Shown: positions 15,408 to 24,882, numbered from the stretch's first letter. The stretch is DNA of 38,589 bases from Roseovarius sp. MMSF_3281 (GCF_030733685.1 NZ_JASHIM010000027.1:1-38589), one strand, 5' to 3'. Notes: generated by a model from the sequence alone, not told the origin. Numbers and translations are program-made.

Positions 15408-16240
15408 CCCTTGCGCTCCATCCGCAGCATCCTGTCAAGCAGGATGGCGACCACGACGATGACAAAGCCGGATTCGAATCCCAGCGAGGTGTTGACCGAG
15501 TTGAGCGCGCGCACCACCGGCACGCCAAGGCCGTCGGCCCCGACAAGCGCGGCAATGACCACCATCGACAGCGATAGCATGATCGTCTGGTTCAGCCCTG
15601 CCATGATCTGCGGCAGAGCATAGGGCAGTTCGACCTTCCAAAGCGCTTGGCGCGGGGTGGCGCCAAAGGCCTGCGCCGCTTCCAGAAGGGCCGTGGGGGT
15701 CGAGGAAATGCCAAGATGCGTCAGGCGAATGGGGGCAGGGACCACGAAGATCACCGTGGCAATCAGGCCGGGCACCATGCCGATGCCGAAAAACACGATC
15801 GCCGGGATCAGGTAGACGAAGGCGGGCAGGGTTTGCATCAGGTCCAGCACGGGGCGCATCGCGGCATAAAGCCGGGGCCGGTGGGCGGCGGCGATGCCGA
15901 TGGGCACGCCCACGCCCATGCAGACCACGCAGGCCGACAGAACCAGTGTCAGGCTTTCGGTGGTCTCCTCCCAATAGCCTTGGTTGACGATGAAAAGAAA
16001 ACCCACGATCACGCCAAGCGCCACTTGCCATCGGCGTTGCAAGGCGAAGGTGAGCCCGGCAAAAACCGCGATCACGATCAGCGGATGAGGCGTTTGCAGC
16101 ACCCATAGGATGCCCTCGATCAGCGATTCAAGCGCGATGGACATGGTATCGAAGACCACGAAGAAATTGTCCTGTAGCCAATCAAAGACCCCGGCGGCCC
16201 AATCGCCCACGGGGATTTTATTGTCGGTGAGCCAGTTCAT
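15404..16240 (-). CDS. choW: Choline/glycine betaine ABC transporter permease
   Basis: The 278-residue permease has about six membrane segments. The EAA-type cytoplasmic loop reads STPTALLEAAQAFGATPRQALWKVELPYALPQIMAG, as in the ProW/OpuAB/ChoW family (BPD_transp_1). Other typical stretches are GVPIGIAAAHRPRLYAAMRPVLD and LMQTLPAFVYLIPAIVFFGIG. It lies between choX and choV, overlapping choV by 4 bp (ATGA). The ATG at 16240 has only a weak purine-rich site (AAGCAAAAAG). It moves choline, or a related quaternary amine, across the inner membrane. Confidence 0.92.
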   Translation of the reverse strand: MNWLTDNKIPVGDWAAGVFDWLQDNFFVVFDTMSIALESLIEGILWVLQTPHPLIVIAVFAGLTFALQRRWQVALGVIVGFLFIVNQGYWEETTESLTLVLSACVVCMGVGVPIGIAAAHRPRLYAAMRPVLDLMQTLPAFVYLIPAIVFFGIGMVPGLIATVIFVVPAPIRLTHLGISSTPTALLEAAQAFGATPRQALWKVELPYALPQIMAGLNQTIMLSLSMVVIAALVGADGLGVPVVRALNSVNTSLGFESGFVIVVVAILLDRMLRMERKG

Positions 16241-16253
16241 CTTTTTGCTTTCT

Positions 16254-16322
16254 ACCGTCCCTGTTCAGCCCCCGACGTTTTGCCGCCGGAGGCTGTTTTC
16301 TTGTTCCGTTGGCGGGGACGGT
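16254..16322 (-). promoter_or_regulatory. Nested stem-loops between choX and choW
   Basis: An outer repeat ACCGTCCC (16254-16261) / GGGACGGT (16315-16322) encloses an inner stem which on the minus strand pairs CAGCCTCC with GGGGGCTG. There is no T-tract. Such intercistronic hairpins after a binding-protein gene often protect the upstream mRNA and reduce downstream expression. Confidence 0.4.
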
Positions 16323-16326
16323 TGGC

Positions 16327-17253
16327 TTATTCCATCGCCGCCTTGACGGCCTCCATCGCGTCGCCACCGTCCTTGGCGGTCACACCGTCCAGCCACGGGC
16401 CAAGCACCTCGGGATTGGCGGACAACCATGCCGCGGCGGCATCTGCCGGGTCTTCCCCGCCATTCAGGATCGCGCCCATGATCTCGTTTTCCATGGCCAG
16501 TGAAAATTCGAGGTTCTGCAACAGTTTACCGACGTTCGGGCATTCCTCGACATAGCCTGCGGAGGTGTTGGTATAAACGGTCGCCCCGCCAAGGTTGGGG
16601 CCGAACCAGTCATCGCCGCCCGTCAGGTAGGTCATCTCGAAATTGGCGTTCATCGGGTGCGGTTCCCAGCCAAGGAAGATGATCGGCTCATCGCGGCGCG
16701 TGGCGCGCTCGACCTGCGCCAGCATGCCCTGTTCCGAGCTTTCCTTGACCTCGAAGCCTTCAAGGCCAAAGGCATCATCGGCGATCATGTCCATGATCAG
16801 GCGGTTGCCGTCGTTGCCCGGCTCGATGCCGTAAATGGTGGCATCCAGCGCCTCGGCATGCTCGGCGATCTTCGAGAAATCGTCGATGCCCAGTTCGGCA
16901 CCGGCGGCATTGGTGGCCAGCGTGTATTTCGCACCTTCGAGGTTGGCGCGTACGGTGTCCACGGTGCCCTCGTCGCGGTAGGGGGCAATGTCGCCTTCCA
17001 TGGTCGGCATCCAGTTGCCAAGGAACACGTCGATGTCCCCTGCGGCCAGCGAGGTATAGGTCACCGGCACCGACAGCACCTTGATATCGGTCTCATAGCC
17101 AAGCGCCTGCAACACGGTGGTCGTGGCGGCGGTGGTGGCGGTGATATCGGTCCAGCCCACATCCGAGAATGTGACGGTACCGCAATCGGCCCATGCGGGT
17201 GCCGTGGTGGCGGCCAGCGTGGCGGCGACGGTCAGGGTTGTCTTGAGGGTCAT
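16327..17253 (-). CDS. choX: Choline ABC transporter periplasmic binding protein
   Basis: The 308-residue protein has a Sec signal peptide (MTLKTTLTVAATLAATTAPAWA, cleavage probably before DCG). The mature protein is of the ProX/OpuAC/ChoX type: VTFSDVGWTDITATTAATT, DIDVFLGNWMPTMEGDIAPY, IYGIEPGNDGNRLIMDMI and PIIFLGWEPHPMNANFEM. The tryptophans in VGWTD, GNWMP and GWEPH are where choline-binding relatives form an aromatic cage. The ATG at 17253 follows GGGAGAG. It is the first gene of choXWV, downstream of a hairpin that separates it from the family-5 binding-protein gene. Confidence 0.92.
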   Translation of the reverse strand: MTLKTTLTVAATLAATTAPAWADCGTVTFSDVGWTDITATTAATTTVLQALGYETDIKVLSVPVTYTSLAAGDIDVFLGNWMPTMEGDIAPYRDEGTVDTVRANLEGAKYTLATNAAGAELGIDDFSKIAEHAEALDATIYGIEPGNDGNRLIMDMIADDAFGLEGFEVKESSEQGMLAQVERATRRDEPIIFLGWEPHPMNANFEMTYLTGGDDWFGPNLGGATVYTNTSAGYVEECPNVGKLLQNLEFSLAMENEIMGAILNGGEDPADAAAAWLSANPEVLGPWLDGVTAKDGGDAMEAVKAAME

Positions 17254-17301
17254 GATCGGGTCTCTCCCTATTTTTGGTGGTTCGGTTCTGCCCAAAAGGC
17301 A

Positions 17302-17329
17302 GCGTCGGCGCGATGGTCCGCGCCGACGC
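17302..17329 (-). terminator. Strong 11-bp hairpin between the family-5 binding-protein gene and choX
   Basis: GCGTCGGCGCG (17302-17312) and CGCGCCGACGC (17319-17329) pair perfectly around a 6-nt loop. On the minus strand TGCCTTTTGGG follows, which is a weak T-run. Transcription entering choX is probably reduced or ended here. Confidence 0.55.
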
Positions 17330-17369
17330 ATGTCTTGTCAAACGGCTTTTACGCCGGTCGGCCCGTGGA

Positions 17370-18926
17370 TCAGGCCATCCACCAGCGTTCCATCCAGCGT
17401 TCGCCGTCCATCTCCCAGTTCGACCCCATCTCGCCATGCATGACCGCGTCGGACTTGGCATGGACGTAGTTGGCGAACATCGGGATGACGACGCCGCCCT
17501 GGTTGGCCACGAGGTCCTGCATCTCCCAGTACATCTCGCGGCGCTTGTCCTCGTCCAGTTCGGCGCGCGCCGCGACCAGAAGTTCTTCGAAGCGCTCGTT
17601 GCACCAGAACGTGTCATTCCACGAGGCGCCGCACTGATAGGCGGTGGCGAACATCTGATCCTCGACCGGGCGACCGCCCCAATAGACTGCCGTAAAGGGC
17701 TTTTTCATCCAGATATCGGACCAATAGCCGTCTTTCGGCTCACGCGTGACTTTGATGTTGATACCCGCCTGCTTGGCCGAAGCCTGATACAAAACAGCCG
17801 CGTCAACCGCCCCCGAGAAGGCCGCATCCGAAGAGTGCAGCGTCACGTCGATACTGTCGAGACCGGCCTGCTTGAGGAAGTATTTGGCCTTGTCGGGGTC
17901 ATAGGTCTTTTGCTCCAACTCGGTGTTGAAAAAGCGCTGCCCTTCCCCGATCGGGTGGTCGTTCCCGACCGAACCATAGCCGAACAGGATCTTGTCCACC
18001 AGTTCCTGACGGTTGACGCCGTATTTCAGGGCCTGGCGGATGTTGTTGTCGGTATAGGGGTCGGTATTGGTGGACATCGCGAAGGTGTAATGCTGTGTCC
18101 CGGCCAGCGTTTCCACCTCGACGCCCGGGTTGCGGCCCAGAAGGCCCGCGGCCTTGAGGTCGACCCGGTCGATGGCATGCACGTCGCCCGAAACAAGCGC
18201 CGTGGTCCGGGCGTTTTGATCGACGATGGCCAGCAATTCGCAGCTGTCGATCCATGCGACGTCATCGCGCCAGTGGTTCGGGTTGCGCTCGAAGCTTGAG
18301 GACACGCCGGGCTTGAAGCTTTTCAGGACATAACTGCCGCAGCCATCGCCGGACTTCCAGTCGATGCTTTCGCCCTCGGCCTTGCAGACGACAAGGTGAT
18401 AATCGCTGAGGATGAAGGGGAAGTCGGCGTTGCCGCCCGAAAGGGTAAAGACGACCGTGTCGTCGCCTTCGGTGGCAATCTCCTGGATCGGTTCCACGAT
18501 CGGACCGGCGGCCGAGGTCGACTCTTCGCCCCGGTGATGGTTGATCGAGGCAACCACGTCCTCCACGGTCATCGGCTTGCCCGAGTGGAAGGTCACGCCC
18601 TGGCGAATCTTGAACCGCCAGACGCTGGCGTCATCCGAAGCTTCCCAGCTTTCGGCCAGTTCCGGGATCAGGCTGCCATCGGGGGCCACCTCGGTCAGCC
18701 GGCCATGCACGGCAAACCCGAGCGCCAGCATATAGCCGTTTTCCCATTGGCCGGGGTCCAGCGTGTCGGTGGTCTGGCCGTGGCCCTTGGCCACCCGAAG
18801 GTGCCCGCCGCGCTTGGGTGTCTGGGCCATCGCGCCGCCCATGGGCAGGCTGGCCGCGATGGCGCCTGCCGCCGTGGTCTTGAGAAATCCGCGACGATCC
18901 AGAAGTCCGCCTTTGATCAATGACAT
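17370..18926 (-). CDS. Tat-exported family-5 (DppA/OppA-type) substrate-binding protein
   Basis: The 518-residue protein is a solute-binding protein family 5 member. It opens with a twin-arginine signal (LLDRRGFLKTTAAGAIAASL, RR at 11-12) ending near GGAMAQ. The family pattern is seen in LAESWEASDDASVWRFKIRQGVTFHSGKPMTVEDVVASI and the late IKVTREPKDGYWSDIWMKKPFTAVYWGG. Family-5 proteins usually feed peptide, nickel or opine ABC importers, but no permease or ATPase gene of that type is near. It is divergent from betI and upstream of choXWV, so its ligand may relate to choline compounds; that is inference. GGGAGAC precedes the ATG. Confidence 0.88.
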   Translation of the reverse strand: MSLIKGGLLDRRGFLKTTAAGAIAASLPMGGAMAQTPKRGGHLRVAKGHGQTTDTLDPGQWENGYMLALGFAVHGRLTEVAPDGSLIPELAESWEASDDASVWRFKIRQGVTFHSGKPMTVEDVVASINHHRGEESTSAAGPIVEPIQEIATEGDDTVVFTLSGGNADFPFILSDYHLVVCKAEGESIDWKSGDGCGSYVLKSFKPGVSSSFERNPNHWRDDVAWIDSCELLAIVDQNARTTALVSGDVHAIDRVDLKAAGLLGRNPGVEVETLAGTQHYTFAMSTNTDPYTDNNIRQALKYGVNRQELVDKILFGYGSVGNDHPIGEGQRFFNTELEQKTYDPDKAKYFLKQAGLDSIDVTLHSSDAAFSGAVDAAVLYQASAKQAGINIKVTREPKDGYWSDIWMKKPFTAVYWGGRPVEDQMFATAYQCGASWNDTFWCNERFEELLVAARAELDEDKRREMYWEMQDLVANQGGVVIPMFANYVHAKSDAVMHGEMGSNWEMDGERWMERWWMA

Positions 18927-19115
18927 ATTGTGTCTCCCTGTGTCATTTGCTGTCGCCCATGGCCCGTGCGGGGCAGGGCGTCGTCAACCTGTCGCAGCCA
19001 CCTGTCGTGAAAGCGACATCGTTGTTACGTTTCCGACGTTATTATGACGCACGCATGAAGCGCAACGAGATTGTTCGGTTTGTTTGCGTCTCAAAGTATT
19101 TCCGTCGTTTTTTTA

Positions 19116-19135
19116 TTGATTGACGAGTCAATTAA
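19116..19135. promoter_or_regulatory. BetI-type operator
   Basis: TTGATTGA-CGAG-TCAATTAA is an inverted repeat with one mismatch (core ATTGA/TCAAT perfect), 41 bp before the betI start. It resembles the ATTGATTG...CAAT operators bound by BetI in other proteobacteria, so autoregulation relieved by choline is likely. Confidence 0.65.
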
Positions 19136-19176
19136 ACCCATTTACCCACATATGGCAAGCCAGAAAGGACCGTGTT

Positions 19177-19764
19177 TTGCCAAAGCTGGGGATGGAACCG
19201 ATTCGCCGTTCGGCGCTTTTGGAGGCCACGATCCACGAGATCGGGGCGCGCGGCACGCTGGATGTGACCGTCAGCCAGATCGCCAAGCGGGCGGGGATGT
19301 CCTCGGGGCTGGCGCATCACTATTTCGGCTCGAAGGAACAGATATTCGCCGCCGCCATGCGCCATATCCTAAGCCTTTACGGCGCCGAGGTGCGCGGCGC
19401 TCTGACGATGGCGAAAACCCCGCGCGAGCGGATCGAGGCCGTGATACGTGCCAGCTTCACACCCGTGCAATTCCGCCCCGAGATGGTCTCGGCCTGGCTG
19501 AACTTCTACGTCCAGGCGCAACGCTCGGACGAGGCGCGGCGCTTGCTTCATATCTACCAGCGGCGGCTGCGCTCGAACCTGCACCATGCCTTCCGGCAAA
19601 TCGCCCCTGACCGCGCCCGCACCCTGACGCGCGGCACGGCGGCAATGATCGACGGGCTTTATATCCGGCAGGCCCTTGGCGAAGGGGGCATCGAGCCCGC
19701 CGCCGCCATAGACGTTCTTCTTCACTACCTCGACACCTCTTTGGCACAGGACAGCACAGCATGA
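19177..19764 (+). CDS. betI: Choline-responsive TetR-family repressor
   Basis: The 195-residue length equals that of classical BetI. The N-terminus PKLGMEPIRRSALLEATIHEIG and helix-turn-helix region DVTVSQIAKRAGMSSGLAHHYFGSKEQIF match BetI closely; the C-terminal ligand domain includes SAWLNFYVQAQRSDEARRLL and AAMIDGLYIRQAL. The start is TTG at 19177, seven bases after AAAGGA, which gives the canonical BetI N-terminus; the upstream TTG at 19120 lies inside the operator and is unlikely. The stop overlaps betC (ATGA). BetI represses bet genes until choline binds. Confidence 0.94.
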   Translation: MPKLGMEPIRRSALLEATIHEIGARGTLDVTVSQIAKRAGMSSGLAHHYFGSKEQIFAAAMRHILSLYGAEVRGALTMAKTPRERIEAVIRASFTPVQFRPEMVSAWLNFYVQAQRSDEARRLLHIYQRRLRSNLHHAFRQIAPDRARTLTRGTAAMIDGLYIRQALGEGGIEPAAAIDVLLHYLDTSLAQDSTA

Positions 19765-21278
19765 CAAAGCGCCCCAATATCCTCATCTTCATGGTGGATC
19801 AGCTCAACGGCACCTTGTTCCCCGATGGCCCGGCGGAGTGGCTGCACGCGCCCAACCTCAAGGCGCTGGCCGAACGCTCCACCCGGTTCCGCAACGCCTA
19901 TACCGCCTCGCCGCTCTGCGCGCCGGGGCGGGCCAGCTTCATGTCGGGGCTGCTGCCCTCGCGCAGCCGCGTCTACGATAATGCCGCCGAGTTCTGCGCC
20001 GATATTCCCACCTATGCCCACCACCTGCGGCGCGCGGGCTACCAGACCTGCCTTTCCGGCAAGATGCATTTCGTCGGCCCCGATCAGTTGCACGGCTTCG
20101 AGGAACGCCTGACCACCGATATCTACCCCGCCGATTTCGGCTGGACCCCCGATTACCGCAAACCCGGTGAGCGGATCGACTGGTGGTATCACAACATGGG
20201 CTCGGTCACCGGCGCGGGCGTGGCCGAAATCTCCAACCAGATGGAATATGACGACGAGGTGGCCTATAACGCCACCCGCAAGGTCTATGATCTTGGCCGC
20301 GGCCATGACGACCGCCCGTGGTGCCTGACGGTCAGTTTCACCCACCCGCATGACCCCTACGTCGCGCGCCGCAAATACTGGGATCTTTACGAGGATTGCG
20401 AGCACCTGCTGCCCGATATCCCGGCGATGGATTACGACGATCACGACCCCCATTCCAAACGCATCTTCGATGCCAACGACTGGCGGTCCTTCAACATCAC
20501 CGAAGAAAACATCCGCCGCTCCCGCCGCGCCTATTTCGCCAATATCTCCTACCTCGACGACAAGATCGGCGAGGTGATGGAGGCCCTGCGCGGCACAAGA
20601 CAAGAGGAGGATACCATCATCCTCTTCGTCTCGGATCATGGCGACATGCTGGGTGAACGCGGCCTTTGGTTCAAGATGTCCTTCTACGAGGGTTCGGCGC
20701 GCGTGCCCCTGATGATCTCGTCACCCAACATGGAGCCGGCGCTGGTGCCCGAACCGGTCAGCAATATCGACGTCTGCCCGACGCTCTGTGATCTGGCCGG
20801 TGTCTCGATGGAGGAGGTCGCGCCGTGGACCGAAGGCCAAAGCCTTGTGCCGCAGGGGCAGGGCACCACGCGCGCCGCCCCCGTGGCCATGGAATACGCC
20901 GCCGAGGCCTCTTACGCGCCGCTGGTCTGCCTGCGGGAGGGCAAGTGGAAGTTCACCCGCTGCGCCCTCGACCCCGATCAACTCTTTAATCTTGAGGCCG
21001 ACCCGAACGAGCTGACCAACCTTGCCGATGACCCGGCTCACTCTGAGGCCCTCAAGCATTTCAGCGACATGGCCGATGCCCGCTGGTCGCTCGATGGGTT
21101 CGATGCGCAGGTCCGCGAAAGTCAGGCCCGCCGCTGGGTGGTCTACGAGGCGCTGCGGCAGGGCGGCTATTACCCGTGGGATTACCAGCCGCTGCAACAG
21201 GCCTCGGAACGCTACATGCGCAACCACATGGACCTCAACGAGGTGGAAGAAAACCAACGCTTCCCGCGTGGCGAATAA
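19761..21278 (+). CDS. betC: Choline-sulfatase
   Basis: The 505-residue type I sulfatase hydrolyses choline-O-sulfate to choline and sulfate. The N-terminus PNILIFMVDQLNG holds metal-binding Asp; the formylglycine site is CAPGR (Cys53-Arg57) in TASPLCAPGRASFMSGLLPS. Further motifs are LSGKMHFVGPDQLHGFEERLTTDIYP, typical of choline-sulfatases, FTHPHDPY, and the metal site FVSDHGDMLGERGLW. The C-terminal part continues well past the sulfatase core, as in BetC. No signal peptide is present, so it acts in the cytoplasm. It is the second gene of betICBA and overlaps betI by 4 bp. Confidence 0.95.
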   Translation: MTKRPNILIFMVDQLNGTLFPDGPAEWLHAPNLKALAERSTRFRNAYTASPLCAPGRASFMSGLLPSRSRVYDNAAEFCADIPTYAHHLRRAGYQTCLSGKMHFVGPDQLHGFEERLTTDIYPADFGWTPDYRKPGERIDWWYHNMGSVTGAGVAEISNQMEYDDEVAYNATRKVYDLGRGHDDRPWCLTVSFTHPHDPYVARRKYWDLYEDCEHLLPDIPAMDYDDHDPHSKRIFDANDWRSFNITEENIRRSRRAYFANISYLDDKIGEVMEALRGTRQEEDTIILFVSDHGDMLGERGLWFKMSFYEGSARVPLMISSPNMEPALVPEPVSNIDVCPTLCDLAGVSMEEVAPWTEGQSLVPQGQGTTRAAPVAMEYAAEASYAPLVCLREGKWKFTRCALDPDQLFNLEADPNELTNLADDPAHSEALKHFSDMADARWSLDGFDAQVRESQARRWVVYEALRQGGYYPWDYQPLQQASERYMRNHMDLNEVEENQRFPRGE

Positions 21279-21280
21279 CC

Positions 21281-21312
21281 CTTTCATCTTTCCCCAAATA
21301 CTCCCGCCGGAG
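21281..21312 (+). repeat. 3'-end element relative between betC and betB
   Basis: CTTTCATCTTTCCCCAAATA then CTCCCGCC matches, on the opposite strand, the 11422-11448 element. Both start within about 10 bp after a stop codon and read in the direction of that gene. CTCC-GCCG-GGAG can form a small hairpin whose 3' arm is part of the betB ribosome-binding site. Confidence 0.5.
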
Positions 21313-21317
21313 GCGAC

Positions 21318-22778
21318 ATGACCTATCCAACCCAACCCACGGCCAGCCATTTCGTGAATGGCCAATACATGGAAGACGTGAGCGGCACGCCGCTGCCGGT
21401 GATCTACCCCGCCACGGGCGAGGAAATCGCGCAACTGCACGAGGCCACGCCGAAGGTGCTGGAGGCCGCGATCTCTGCCGCCGAGGCTGCGCAAAAGGAA
21501 TGGGCCAAGCTCTCGGGAATGGAGCGGGGCCGCGTATTGCGCCGCGCCGCCGATATCATGCGCGAACGCAACCATGACCTGTCGGTTCTGGAAACCATGG
21601 ACACCGGCAAACCCTATCAGGAAACCAGTGTCGCCGATGCCACCAGCGGCGCGGACGCCTTGGAGTATTTCGGCGGGCTGGCCGCTTCCCTGACCGGCGA
21701 ACACATCCCGCTGCCGGGGGGCGATTGGGCCTATACGATCCGCGAGCCCTTGGGCGTATGCGCCGGGATCGGCGCGTGGAATTATCCCACCCAAATCGCC
21801 TGCTGGAAGGCCGCACCGGCCTTGGCCTGTGGCAATGCCATGGTGTTCAAACCTTCAGAGGTCACGCCCTTGTCGGCGCTCAAGGTGGCCGAGATATTGA
21901 TGGAGGCGGGCGCGCCTGCCGGGCTGTTCAACGTGGTGCAGGGCAAGGGCGGCGTCGGTGCGCCCCTCGTCACCGATCCGCGGATTGCCAAGGTCTCGCT
22001 CACCGGCTCGGTGCCCACGGGCCGCAAAGTCTATGCCGCCGCCGCCGAGGGCATGAAGCATGTCACCATGGAACTGGGCGGCAAATCCCCCATGGTGGTC
22101 TTTGACGACGCCAGCCTTGAGGATGCGATTTCCGGCGCGATCTTGGGCAATTTCTATTCCACGGGCCAAGTTTGCTCCAACGGCACGCGGGTTTTCGTGC
22201 ATAAGTCGATCAAGGAGGATTTCCTTGCCCGCATGGCCGAGCGCCTGAAAGATGCGGTGATCGGCGACCCACTGGACGAGGCCACCAGTTTTGGCCCGAT
22301 GGTCAGCGAGGCACAGTTGCAGATCGTGCTGGGCTTCATCGAGGCGGGCAAATCCGAAGGCGCGCGGCTGATCACCGGCGGCAACCGGATCGACAAACTG
22401 GGATGCTGGATCGAACCCACCGTTTTCGCCGATGTGACCGACGACATGACCATCGCCCGCGAAGAGATTTTCGGCCCGGTTCTCAGCGTGCTGGATTTCG
22501 AGGATGAAGACGAGGTGATCGCCCGGGCCAATGCCACGCCTTACGGGTTGTCCGCAGGGGTCTACACCCGCGATTTGCAGCGCGGTCACCGCGTGATCGG
22601 GCAGCTTCAGGCGGGCAGTTGCTTCATCAACTCCTACAACGATGCGCCGGTCGAGGTGCCCTTTGGCGGGGTCAAGGCCTCAGGCGTGGGGCGCGAGAAC
22701 TCGAAAGAAGCCATCGCGCATTATTCACAGGTGAAATCCGTCTACGTCCGCATGGGCGAGACCGAGGCACCGTTCTGA
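21318..22778 (+). CDS. betB: Betaine aldehyde dehydrogenase
   Basis: The 486-residue NAD(P)-dependent aldehyde dehydrogenase oxidises betaine aldehyde to glycine betaine. Visible are the Rossmann/ALDH motifs [28 protein letters not shown], the catalytic glutamate Glu252 in [14 protein letters not shown], and the nucleophile Cys286 in [26 protein letters not shown] and [14 protein letters not shown] close the family pattern. Residue numbers agree with well-studied BADHs. The ATG at 21318 follows CGGAGGCGAC. It is third in the bet operon, 39 bp after betC and 27 bp before betA. Confidence 0.96.
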   Translation: MTYPTQPTASHFVNGQYMEDVSGTPLPVIYPATGEEIAQLHEATPKVLEAAISAAEAAQKEWAKLSGMERGRVLRRAADIMRERNHDLSVLETMDTGKPYQETSVADATSGADALEYFGGLAASLTGEHIPLPGGDWAYTIREPLGVCAGIGAWNYPTQIACWKAAPALACGNAMVFKPSEVTPLSALKVAEILMEAGAPAGLFNVVQGKGGVGAPLVTDPRIAKVSLTGSVPTGRKVYAAAAEGMKHVTMELGGKSPMVVFDDASLEDAISGAILGNFYSTGQVCSNGTRVFVHKSIKEDFLARMAERLKDAVIGDPLDEATSFGPMVSEAQLQIVLGFIEAGKSEGARLITGGNRIDKLGCWIEPTVFADVTDDMTIAREEIFGPVLSVLDFEDEDEVIARANATPYGLSAGVYTRDLQRGHRVIGQLQAGSCFINSYNDAPVEVPFGGVKASGVGRENSKEAIAHYSQVKSVYVRMGETEAPF

Positions 22779-22805
22779 CGTTTTTGCCCCGGGGGGATCG
22801 CGGGT

Positions 22806-24464
22806 ATGGAAGCCGATTACATCATCGTGGGCGCGGGCAGCGCGGGTTGTGCCATAGCCTACCGGCTGTCCGAGGCCGGGTACAGCGTGCTGGTTCTGGA
22901 ACATGGCGGCACCGATGCGGGGCCTTTCATCCAGATGCCCGGCGCGCTCAGCTATCCAATGAACATGCGCCGTTACGACTGGGGCTATCAAAGCGAGCCC
23001 GAGCCGCATTTGGACAATCGCCGCCTGGCCTGTCCGCGCGGCAAGGTCGTGGGCGGCTCCAGTTCGATCAACGGCATGGCCTATGTGCGCGGCCATGCGC
23101 ATGACTTCGACCATTGGCGCGACCAGGGCGCCGAGGGCTGGGGCTATGCCGATGTGCTGCCCTATTTCAAGCGGCAGGAATCTTGGCACGACGGCGGGCA
23201 TGGCGGCGATCCGGCATGGCGCGGCACTGATGGGCCGCTGCATGTCACGCGCGGCCCGATGAAAAACCCGCTGACCCGTGCCTTTATCGAGGCGGGCGGG
23301 CAGGCGGGATACCCGATCACCCCCGATTACAACGGCGAACAGCAAGAGGGCTTCGGCCCCTTCGACATGACCGTCCACAAGGGGCAACGCTGGTCGGCGG
23401 CCAATGCCTATCTCAAGCCCGCGTTGAAGCGCGAGAATTGCGATCTGCTGCGCTGTTACGTGCACCGCGTGGTCATCGAGGACGGCCGCGCCGTCGGCGT
23501 CGAGGCGCAGGTGAAAGGCCGAACGCAGGTGATCCGGGCCCGCGCCGAGGTGATCCTCGCGGCCTCGTCGATCAACTCGCCCAAGCTTCTGATGCTTTCC
23601 GGGATAGGGCCGGGCGCGCATCTGGCCGAGCATGGCATCACGGTAAAGGCCGACCGGCCCGGCGTGGGGGCCAATTTGCAAGACCATCTGGAGGTCTATG
23701 TGCAGATGGCGGCCAGCCAGCCGGTAAGCCTCTACAAATACTGGAACCTCTTTGGCAAGGCCTGGGTGGGGGCGCAATGGTTGTTCACCCGCACGGGGCC
23801 GGGCGCCTCGAACCAGTTCGAATCCTGTGGTTTCATCCGCTCGGACAAAGGCGTCGATTACCCCGATATCCAGTTCCACTTCCTGCCCATCGCCGTGCGT
23901 TATGACGGCAAGGCCGCTGCGGAAGGCCACGGCTTTCAGGCCCATGTCGGCCCGATGCGCAGCAGATCGCGCGGCTCGGTCAGTCTGCGCAGTGCCGATC
24001 CGGGCGACGATCCGGTAATTCGCTTCAATTACATGAGCGAGGCAAGCGATTGGGAAGAGTTCCGCAAATGCATCCGCCTGACGCGTGAAATCATCGGGCA
24101 GGAGGCCTTCGAACCCTACCTCAGCCACGAGATTCAGCCGGGCCCGGAGGTGCAAAGCGATGACGAGATCGACAGCTTCATCCGCGAACACGCCGAAAGC
24201 GCCTATCATCCCTGCGGGACTTGCAAGATGGGCCGGGCCGATGACCCAACGGCCGTGGTCGACCCCGAGGCACGGGTGATCGGGGTCGAGGGGCTGCGGG
24301 TGGCCGATAGTTCGATCTTCCCGCGCATCACCAACGGCAACCTCAACGCGCCTTCGATCATGGTGGGCGAAAAGGCCAGCGATCATATCCTTGGCCGCGC
24401 GCCCCTGCCGCCGGAAAACGCCCAACCCTGGGTGCATCCCGACTGGCAGGTGGCGCAACGCTGA
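22806..24464 (+). CDS. betA: Choline dehydrogenase
   Basis: The 552-residue FAD-dependent GMC oxidoreductase oxidises choline to betaine aldehyde, usually membrane-associated. The FAD-binding N-terminus is [21 protein letters not shown] (residues 4-24). GMC signatures are [22 protein letters not shown] and [19 protein letters not shown]. The active-site His468 lies in [10 protein letters not shown], and the C-terminal catalytic Asn in [14 protein letters not shown]. The length matches BetA. It is the last gene of betICBA; no clear terminator follows before the YdcH promoter. Confidence 0.96.
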   Translation: MEADYIIVGAGSAGCAIAYRLSEAGYSVLVLEHGGTDAGPFIQMPGALSYPMNMRRYDWGYQSEPEPHLDNRRLACPRGKVVGGSSSINGMAYVRGHAHDFDHWRDQGAEGWGYADVLPYFKRQESWHDGGHGGDPAWRGTDGPLHVTRGPMKNPLTRAFIEAGGQAGYPITPDYNGEQQEGFGPFDMTVHKGQRWSAANAYLKPALKRENCDLLRCYVHRVVIEDGRAVGVEAQVKGRTQVIRARAEVILAASSINSPKLLMLSGIGPGAHLAEHGITVKADRPGVGANLQDHLEVYVQMAASQPVSLYKYWNLFGKAWVGAQWLFTRTGPGASNQFESCGFIRSDKGVDYPDIQFHFLPIAVRYDGKAAAEGHGFQAHVGPMRSRSRGSVSLRSADPGDDPVIRFNYMSEASDWEEFRKCIRLTREIIGQEAFEPYLSHEIQPGPEVQSDDEIDSFIREHAESAYHPCGTCKMGRADDPTAVVDPEARVIGVEGLRVADSSIFPRITNGNLNAPSIMVGEKASDHILGRAPLPPENAQPWVHPDWQVAQR

Positions 24465-24520
24465 TCCCCGGCGATGTCCGTGTGAAAAACAGGTTTGCCG
24501 CGGGCGAATTTCCCCTCGCG

Positions 24521-24536
24521 TTTGATCCGTATCAAA
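24521..24536. promoter_or_regulatory. FNR/FnrL-type binding site
   Basis: TTTGATCCGTATCAAA has perfect TTGAT-N4-ATCAA half-sites. A TTGACT (24554-24559) lies downstream. If transcription starts near 24590, the box is centred about 61 bp upstream of it, the position of a class I FNR activator site. The target is the YdcH-type gene at 24600. Confidence 0.65.
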
Positions 24537-24599
24537 GCCGGGGGGCGCCGGGGTTGACTAGCCTGTGCCGGACCAACCAAACATAAGGAATCGCGCGAC

Positions 24600-24836
24600 A
24601 TGTCCCACACCCCCCACGAGCTTCAAGAGGAATTCCCCGAACTGGCCGACAAGATCGCCGAGATGAAATCCTCGGACGCGCATTTTGCCAAGCTGGCCGA
24701 TGAATACCACGATGTGAACCGCGCCGTGCACCGGGCGGAAACCAACGTGGAGCCGGTCAGCCCATTCGCCGAGGAAGACATGCGCAAGAAGCGCGCGGCG
24801 CTGAAGGACGAACTTTACCAGATGCTCAAGGGCTGA
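24600..24836 (+). CDS. YdcH/DUF465-family small protein
   Basis: This 78-residue, highly charged, helical protein matches the DUF465 (YdcH) pattern: FPELADKIAEMKSSDAHFAKLADEYHDVNRAVHRAE, then the conserved C-terminal KKRAALKDELYQMLKG. It probably forms a coiled coil; the family's role is unknown. The ATG at 24600 follows ATAAGGAATCGCGCGAC. An FNR-type box lies about 65 bp upstream of the coding region and an intrinsic terminator follows, so it is a single-gene unit possibly induced at low oxygen. Confidence 0.88.
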   Translation: MSHTPHELQEEFPELADKIAEMKSSDAHFAKLADEYHDVNRAVHRAETNVEPVSPFAEEDMRKKRAALKDELYQMLKG

Positions 24837-24854
24837 GGCCGTTCAAATGACAGG

Positions 24855-24882
24855 AAAAGGCGGTGCCCTGCGCCGCCTTTTT
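24855..24882. terminator. Bidirectional intrinsic terminator
   Basis: AAAAGGCGG (24855-24863) pairs with CCGCCTTTT (24873-24881) around a 9-nt loop. T-runs occur on both strands, which suits the convergent ydcH-type and hydrolase genes. Confidence 0.85.

Noticed and set aside
19120..19176. Upstream TTG start for BetI
   Set aside because: It lies within the operator-like repeat and would add 19 residues absent from BetI; TTG at 19177 gives the standard 195 residues.
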